Shown: in pieces, positions 1 through 4,084 of the stretch | How the letters are laid out: every line of letters begins with the position of its first letter | Position numbering within the stretch: the first letter of the stretch is position 1 | Assembly (NCBI GenBank): GCA_027620105.1 | Contig: JAQCIA010000102.1 | Coordinates: forward strand, 1-7,027 | Length of the DNA: 7,027 nucleotides | Source: Verrucomicrobiota bacterium | GTDB lineage: Bacteria; Verrucomicrobiota; Kiritimatiellia; UBA8416; JAIOPI01 | Reading direction: 5' to 3' | The notes under the pieces: model-generated | The model's input: the letters and a program-made list of their open reading frames with translations, nothing else | What the model was told of the DNA's origin: nothing | Databases searched by the model: none | Translations under genes and position numbers: made by a program

Positions 1-12
1 GGGGAGCATCCG

Positions 13-24
13 CCCCCCCCCCCC
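13..24. repeat. Homopolymer run of 12 C
   Basis: Twelve consecutive C residues lie close to the left edge, flanked by CCG and GCCGCG. Runs this long are uncommon and error-prone in both replication and sequencing, so the exact length may be wrong or variable. No recognised gene or promoter spans it, so I assign no function. Confidence 0.8.
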
Positions 25-248
25 GCCGCGAGCGGGCACGCTTGGCGCGCGAGACTGGCAAGGGGGAATGGATGCGACGCCACAGCCGGTTAAATTATGG
101 ATGTGGACCTGCCCCGCGGGCATCACGGCACCGCAAGACTGTCGCCTCACCTGCAACCCCCGGTGACCGTACCGGTGGCGGAGCTCTTCTTGCAGTAGTT
201 GTCGAAACAGAACGCAACCGCGGGACAGCGCACAACGGTGTGTGCGTT

Positions 249-266
249 GCCCGAGCCCCTTCGGGC
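249..266 (+). other. Small stem-loop upstream of the HAD-cupin gene
   Basis: GCCCGA (249-254) is perfectly complementary to TCGGGC (261-266) across a six-base loop, giving a GC-rich six-base-pair stem that ends 26 bases before the ATG at 293. No T tract follows, so it is not a standard intrinsic terminator. If transcribed it would sit just upstream of the ribosome binding site of the next gene and could influence initiation. A stem this short can occur by chance in GC-rich DNA. Confidence 0.3.
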
Positions 267-292
267 GCTACCGCCACCATGCACGAGGCATT

Positions 293-1609
293 ATGATCCG
301 CGCCTTGATTCTCGATCTGGATGGCACCGTGTATCGCGGTAAAGATGAAGTGCCCGGCGCATCGGATTTTCTGCGAACCATGCGCGCGGCAGGCCTGCGC
401 TGCCTGTTTGTGACGAACCGCGCCAATCGGCCGCTGTCTGTGGTGTGCGAGCACATCCGCTCCTACGGCATTCCCTGCGAACCGCAGGATGTGCTCACCA
501 CCGCTCAGGCGGCAGCGGAGTACGTGGGGCAGCGACGCACGTATCTGATCGGCGAGGAGGGTATTCGCGAGGAGTTTGCCCGGCGCGCCATTCCTCTGGA
601 CGACGTGTCGCCAGAGTGCGTGGTGATCAGTTTTGACCGCGAATTCGACTATGCAAAACTATTGCACGCGGCGACGCTGATCCGCGCGGGTGCGGAGTTT
701 ATCGTCACGAACCCGGACGCCTGGCTGGTGCAGGAAGGCCGCGTGTATCCAGGGACGGGCGCGCTGGCGGCGGCTGTCGAAGTCGGTTGCGGGATGGAGC
801 CGGTTATCATCGGCAAGCCCGAACGGCGTCTGTTTGATCAAGCCGTGAGGATCCTGGGGCTCCCGCCCGAGCAGGTGCTGGCCATCGGAGACAATCTGGC
901 GACCGACGTTCCGGCAGCCTTGCGCGCGGGATTACCCGCAGCCCTGCTCTTAACCGGCGTTTCGACCCGCGCGGATCTGGCGCACAGCACGGTCCACCCC
1001 ACCTGGGTCGCAGATTCCTATGCGGAGCTGGCGGAGTTGATCGAGCAAGAGAACGCGCGGGGAGCGCGCACATTCTTTTTGCCAGTTGCGCCAAGCCGCA
1101 CGAATCCCCCACCGCCAGCGTCAGCCGAAGACTGGATTCGCACGCTGGGCTTGCAGCGCCACCCCGAAGGCGGCTACTTCCGCGAGACCTATCGCGCAAA
1201 GGAGGAAATCGAATCCGCCGCTTTGCCGCCACGCTTCACGGGCCGCCGCGCCCATTCCACGGCCATCCTGTATCTGCTCGCCGGGCATGACTTTTCGGCG
1301 TTTCATCGCGTCCGCTCTGACGAGCTTTGGCACTATCATGCGGGCGCGGGGCTGCGCCTGCATGTGCTTTCGCCGGACGGGGTATACACGGAAATTGGAC
1401 TGGGCACGGGGCCGCACCAGAGCCCGCAGGTCGCCATTCCTGCGGGCCATTGGTTTGCAGCGGAACCGGCGGATCCTGCGGGTTACGTCCTGGCTGGGTG
1501 CACGGTCGCGCCGGGATTTGCGTTCGCTGATTTCGAACTGGCCCGCCGCGCGGAACTGCATCAACGCTATCCCGCGCATTTTGCCCTGATTGATCGATTG
1601 ACGCGGTAA
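293..1609 (+). CDS. HAD-IIA (NagD-like) phosphatase fused to a DUF985/cupin_5 domain
   Basis: A 438-residue cytoplasmic protein with two domains. Residues 1 to about 250 form a complete HAD-superfamily subclass IIA phosphatase. Motif I is DLDGT with D8 and D10 (nucleophile and acid/base), motif II is T41 in FVTNR, motif III is K175 in GKP, and motif IV is GDNLATD with D200 and D205 as Mg2+ ligands; the cap lies between motifs II and III. Relatives dephosphorylate small phosphometabolites such as nucleotides, sugar phosphates or pyridoxal phosphate; the substrate here is unknown. A linker (about 251-278, with NPPPPAS) leads to a DUF985/cupin_5 domain (about 279-438), with HPEGGYFRETYR, HRVRSDELWHYHAG, PAGHWFAAE and GCTVAPGFAFADFELA; its histidines (338, 347, 349) resemble cupin ligands. 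The usual biochemical role of this cupin family is poorly known. I chose the ATG at 293, which has GAGG at 285-288 and places the HAD strand at the N-terminus. The GTG at 242 would add 17 non-homologous-looking residues. Probably co-transcribed with the methyltransferase 45 bases downstream. Confidence 0.93.
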   Translation: MIRALILDLDGTVYRGKDEVPGASDFLRTMRAAGLRCLFVTNRANRPLSVVCEHIRSYGIPCEPQDVLTTAQAAAEYVGQRRTYLIGEEGIREEFARRAIPLDDVSPECVVISFDREFDYAKLLHAATLIRAGAEFIVTNPDAWLVQEGRVYPGTGALAAAVEVGCGMEPVIIGKPERRLFDQAVRILGLPPEQVLAIGDNLATDVPAALRAGLPAALLLTGVSTRADLAHSTVHPTWVADSYAELAELIEQENARGARTFFLPVAPSRTNPPPPASAEDWIRTLGLQRHPEGGYFRETYRAKEEIESAALPPRFTGRRAHSTAILYLLAGHDFSAFHRVRSDELWHYHAGAGLRLHVLSPDGVYTEIGLGTGPHQSPQVAIPAGHWFAAEPADPAGYVLAGCTVAPGFAFADFELARRAELHQRYPAHFALIDRLTR

Positions 1610-1640
1610 ATCAGGTTGTGTCCGGTTCCAGGAATGGGTC

Positions 1641-1646
1641 AAGAGG
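1641..1646 (+). promoter_or_regulatory. Ribosome binding site of the RNA methyltransferase
   Basis: AAGAGG lies eight bases before the ATG at 1655. It decides the start against two upstream in-frame candidates, TTG 1616 and ATG 1634. The second has AGGA immediately adjacent, which is too close to act as a Shine-Dalgarno sequence. Confidence 0.7.
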
Positions 1647-1654
1647 TTGCGTGC

Positions 1655-2881
1655 ATGAGAAACGCTCAGTCAGAACCAGCTCCCGATATCCACGACGTGA
1701 CGATTGCTGACGTGGCCTACCGCGGCGCGGGCGTGGCGCGGCTGGACGGGTGGGTCGTCTTCGTACCCGGAGCGCTTGCCGGCGAACGCGTGCGGGTACG
1801 GATCGCGCGCCGGCGCAAACAGTATGGCGAAGGCACCATCGTGGACATTCTCGATCCGTCGCCCTTACGCGTGGTCCCGGTCTGTCCGTTGGCGGGCGTC
1901 TGCCCGGGCTGCACCTATCAGGCGGTGGACTACGCCGAAGAGGTTCGGCTGAAGCAATCACAACTTGCGCATTTCCTGACACGCGCGGCGGGCGTGCCAG
2001 CGGAAAGCATTCTCCCGCCGCTCGCTTCGCCACAAGCCTTGCACTACCGCAACAAGCTTGTCCTGCATGGCGACCTTGTCGCCGGGAATCCCGTGCTCGG
2101 CTATTTTTCCGCTGACAACACGACCCTGCTCGATGTGCCGAGCTGTCCCCTCGCCCACCCGGCCATCAACGCGCGACTCGCCGAACTCCGTGCCGATGTG
2201 GCGTTCATGGGCTCCGTGCGACCGCGTATGTCGTTGACGATTCGCCACACGGCGCACGATGGCGTGCGCCACTGGGTTGATCGCCCGCCACCCGACGCGC
2301 CCTGGCTGCAGGAAGAAACACCGCTCGGGGATCTGGCGGTTCCGCAGCATAGCTTCTTCCAGGTAAACCCTGGCGCCGCGGCGTTGCTCGTTCAACATGC
2401 GCAGGCTTGGATCCGCGACCTGGCGCCGCGGAATGTGATCGACCTGTATTGCGGGGTGGGCGTCTTTGCGCTGGCTGCGGCCCAGGCGGGCGTGTCCGCA
2501 ACGGTGGGCGTCGATCGTGATGCCATCGCCATCGCCGCCGCCCGTCGGAACGCAGTCGCACTTGGCGTCTCGGCCACCTTTGTGTGCGGAGCCGCCGAGG
2601 CGGATGTCCGCGCCGTTCTGTCCCATGCGGAACCGCAGGGTACGTTACTGATTGTGGACCCCCCGCGCACCGGATTGACCCGGCCGTTGATTGCCGATGT
2701 CGCCCGATTCCGTCCGGCATGGCTCCTCTATATCTCCTGCGCCGCCGACACGCTCGCACGCGATTTGAAACTGCTGGGACCGGCGGGGTACAACGTTGTG
2801 CGCGCACAGCTCGTGGACATGTTTCCGCGCACGCCCTACTTCGAGACCATGACGCTCTTGAAGCGTGCGGCCGGGAGCTAG
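1655..2881 (+). CDS. rlmD: TrmA/RlmD-family RNA (uracil-C5)-methyltransferase
   Basis: A 408-residue enzyme expected to transfer a methyl group from S-adenosylmethionine to C5 of a uracil in structured RNA, in the RlmD case U1939 of 23S rRNA (E. coli numbering). An N-terminal TRAM RNA-binding domain covers about residues 12-68. The 4Fe-4S cysteines follow as C77-x5-C83-x2-C86, with C164 the likely fourth ligand. The SAM-binding loop is DLYCGVGVFALAAA (263-276), followed by VDPPRTG (334-340). The nucleophile is C362 in YISCAADTLARD, and the general base is probably E397 in DMFPRTPYFET. Two positions look divergent: family members usually have Asn/Asp-Pro after the catalytic Cys where this has Ala-Ala, and His where this has Y395. 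The iron-sulfur cluster argues for RlmD/RlmC over TrmA, but RNA target specificity cannot be read from sequence, so the symbol is provisional. ATG 1655 was chosen for its well-spaced AAGAGG. It follows the HAD-cupin gene closely and probably shares its transcript. Confidence 0.94.
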   Translation: MRNAQSEPAPDIHDVTIADVAYRGAGVARLDGWVVFVPGALAGERVRVRIARRRKQYGEGTIVDILDPSPLRVVPVCPLAGVCPGCTYQAVDYAEEVRLKQSQLAHFLTRAAGVPAESILPPLASPQALHYRNKLVLHGDLVAGNPVLGYFSADNTTLLDVPSCPLAHPAINARLAELRADVAFMGSVRPRMSLTIRHTAHDGVRHWVDRPPPDAPWLQEETPLGDLAVPQHSFFQVNPGAAALLVQHAQAWIRDLAPRNVIDLYCGVGVFALAAAQAGVSATVGVDRDAIAIAAARRNAVALGVSATFVCGAAEADVRAVLSHAEPQGTLLIVDPPRTGLTRPLIADVARFRPAWLLYISCAADTLARDLKLLGPAGYNVVRAQLVDMFPRTPYFETMTLLKRAAGS

Positions 2882-2924
2882 AGGTTTCGGGCCCCTGTTT
2901 GTGGTTTTTCGCCGTCGCGTCCGC

Positions 2925-2930
2925 TATACT
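2925..2930 (+). promoter_or_regulatory. Candidate -10 box upstream of the phosphatase gene
   Basis: TATACT matches five of six positions of the sigma-70 -10 consensus and stands out in the GC-rich gap after the methyltransferase gene. No good -35 element is at normal spacing: 17 bases upstream lies TGGTTT, and the better TTGTGG (2899-2904) is 20 bases away. Transcription would begin around 2936-2938, leaving only about 7-9 bases before the ATG at 2945, so the message would be nearly leaderless. Confidence 0.45.
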
Positions 2931-2944
2931 GTGCGGGAACTGAT

Positions 2945-4024
2945 ATGGAAACCATCACGCTACTGTCCCCGCCAGACGGATCCGTCACCGCGCCATTGCA
3001 ACGCCACCAGTTGCCGACCGATGAGGCAAAGGATCCGCTCGCACCGGGCAGTGGCGAACCTTACGCCTGGGACAAAGTTCAGATCATCGCGGCCGATCGC
3101 AGCGTGCCGACACCGGTGACGTTTTCGTGGACACGACTGCCCTGGCGTTGGCGCGCGCCAACCTATGACCTGACCATCGCGACCTCGCCGGCCCTTGACG
3201 AAAACGCCACCGTTCTGCGGGACCTGAGTCGGGCCTCAGTGGAAGCCTGGCACCTCTTTATTGGCACACCGTATTATTGGAAAGTCACCGCGAAGCGCGG
3301 TGGTGCCGTGGTTGGAGAATCCCCGGTCTGGCGGTTTGTCACCAACAGCCTCCCGCCACGCTGGATCAAGGTGCCGGGGATCACAAACGTCCGAGACCTG
3401 GGCGGGTGGCCGCTGCCGGGCAGTCGGCGCGTGCGCCAAGGCCGGATTTTTCGCAGTTCGGAGCTGAATGGCAACTTGCGCCTGACGATGCGGGGGCGTC
3501 AGATTTTGGAAGATGAATTGGGGGTCCGCACGGACATCGATCTTCGCGGCGAGCACGAGGGGGCGGCCCCCGCACTTGATCCCGAGAAGGTGAAATGGAT
3601 TCACGCGCCGATTTCCCCCTACGACTGTATCTGCGACAGTGCTTTTGCCGATGGCTATCGGCGCATCTTCGAAACCTTCGCTGTTCCGACGAACTACCCC
3701 ATCATCTTCCACTGCGTCGGCGGCGCGGATCGCGGCGGAACCGTGGCCTTCCTGCTCAATGCCTTGCTGGGTAAGAGCCGCGAACATCTGATTCACGATT
3801 ACGAACTGACCACGCTGTCAGTCTGGGAACGCTCCTGGACGTCCGAACAGTTTCTTGGCCTGCTTGAGGCGTTGAAGCCCTTTGGTGGTGATCCCAACGA
3901 CCTTTGCCGCCAGACGGAACACTATCTGGCTTCCATCGGCGTGACCCCCGCGGCCATGGCCACGATTCGCCAGCTGCTGATCGAAGAGGCCGATGCCATT
4001 CCGCACGCATCGGCGGCACAATAA
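2945..4024 (+). CDS. Tyrosine phosphatase-like protein (Y_phosphatase3 type) with N-terminal beta-sandwich domain
   Basis: A 359-residue protein with no signal peptide or membrane segment, so probably cytoplasmic. Residues about 1-135 look like a fibronectin type III/Ig-like sandwich: VTFSWTR, YDLTIATS, then YYWKVTAK and PVWRFVTN, the strand pattern of such domains. The C-terminal part (about 140-359) resembles bacterial Tyr/Ser phosphatases of the Y_phosphatase3 family: NVRDLGGW (148-155), GRIFRSSEL (166-174), TDIDLRGEHE (196-205), and the CX5R loop HCVGGADRGGT with C257 as nucleophile and R263 as phosphate binder. These enzymes hydrolyse phosphotyrosine, phosphoserine or phosphoinositides; the substrate here is unknown. 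The residue after the arginine is G264, where CX5R phosphatases normally have Ser or Thr that helps release the thiolate, so activity may be slow or altered. ATG 2945 has only a weak GGGA at 2935-2938. The gene lies 63 bases after rlmD and may have its own promoter (TATACT at 2925-2930). Confidence 0.9.
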   Translation: METITLLSPPDGSVTAPLQRHQLPTDEAKDPLAPGSGEPYAWDKVQIIAADRSVPTPVTFSWTRLPWRWRAPTYDLTIATSPALDENATVLRDLSRASVEAWHLFIGTPYYWKVTAKRGGAVVGESPVWRFVTNSLPPRWIKVPGITNVRDLGGWPLPGSRRVRQGRIFRSSELNGNLRLTMRGRQILEDELGVRTDIDLRGEHEGAAPALDPEKVKWIHAPISPYDCICDSAFADGYRRIFETFAVPTNYPIIFHCVGGADRGGTVAFLLNALLGKSREHLIHDYELTTLSVWERSWTSEQFLGLLEALKPFGGDPNDLCRQTEHYLASIGVTPAAMATIRQLLIEEADAIPHASAAQ

Positions 4025-4084
4025 ACCAGCCGCCTCGCGCGTTTACTGATTGGGGCTAGATCGGTGGCCGGAGGGAGCGCGCGC
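4025..4084. other. Spacer between the phosphatase and DUF1800 genes
   Basis: These 60 bases carry the Shine-Dalgarno sequence of the DUF1800 gene near their right end. I see no hairpin followed by T residues and no convincing -35/-10 pair, so neither a terminator nor a promoter can be placed. Read-through from the phosphatase gene is possible. Confidence 0.5.
4070..4077 (+). promoter_or_regulatory. Ribosome binding site deciding a TTG start
   Basis: GGAGGGAG contains the full GGAGG anti-Shine-Dalgarno match (4070-4074), with ten bases between it and the TTG at 4085. It favours that TTG over the in-frame GTG at 4064, which lies upstream of this site and has only GGGG at 4052-4055 in front of it. 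No in-frame ATG occurs near the signal peptide. Confidence 0.6.

Larger units (their letters stand above)
1..292. other. Left-edge region without a confident gene
   Basis: This stretch precedes the first confident start codon. It contains a run of 12 C at 13-24, an AT-rich island TTAAATTAT at 90-98 in otherwise GC-rich DNA, a small inverted repeat CCGGT/ACCGG (160-164 with 171-175), and a six-base-pair hairpin at 249-266. One + strand frame is open from the left edge to a TGA at 294-296, but its arginine-rich product matches no family I know. I checked for tRNA, tmRNA, SRP RNA and RNase P RNA core motifs and saw none. No -35/-10 pair is convincing. It may be a 5' leader plus spacer, or the end of an upstream gene cut by the window edge. 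Confidence 0.5.

Noticed and set aside
61..160. Partial resemblance to cobalamin riboswitch pieces (GGGAA, GGTTAAATTATGG, CTGCCCCGC, CGCAAGACTGT)
   Set aside because: The pieces are not in the proper spacing, the conserved B12-box core is interrupted, and the downstream gene has no link to cobalamin.
196..225. GAAACAGAAC resembling the 3' conserved segment of RNase P RNA
   Set aside because: The matching 5' core (GAGGAAAGTCC type) and the rest of the 3' consensus are absent.
271..281. CCGCCACCATG, a Kozak-like sequence
   Set aside because: This is bacterial DNA, that ATG (279-281) is in a different frame from the phosphatase, and its frame closes within a few codons at 294-296.
95..454. Long minus-strand open frame over the left region and the HAD start
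   Set aside because: It is mostly antisense to the well-supported phosphatase domain, has a composition typical of GC-rich shadow frames and no recognisable motif.
1958..2626. 222-codon minus-strand open frame inside the methyltransferase gene
   Set aside because: It lies fully antisense to conserved catalytic regions and matches nothing I recognise; GC-rich genes often generate such frames.
2882..2912. GGGCCC followed by a T-rich stretch as an intrinsic terminator of the methyltransferase gene
   Set aside because: I could not form a stable stem with a proper loop; GGGCCC is a bare palindrome and the T-rich part is interrupted by G residues.
4022..4084. The phosphatase and DUF1800 genes share one reading frame separated by a single TAA, suggesting read-through fusion
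   Set aside because: The second gene has its own strong Shine-Dalgarno sequence and signal peptide, which would be buried in a fusion; same frame is expected one time in three.
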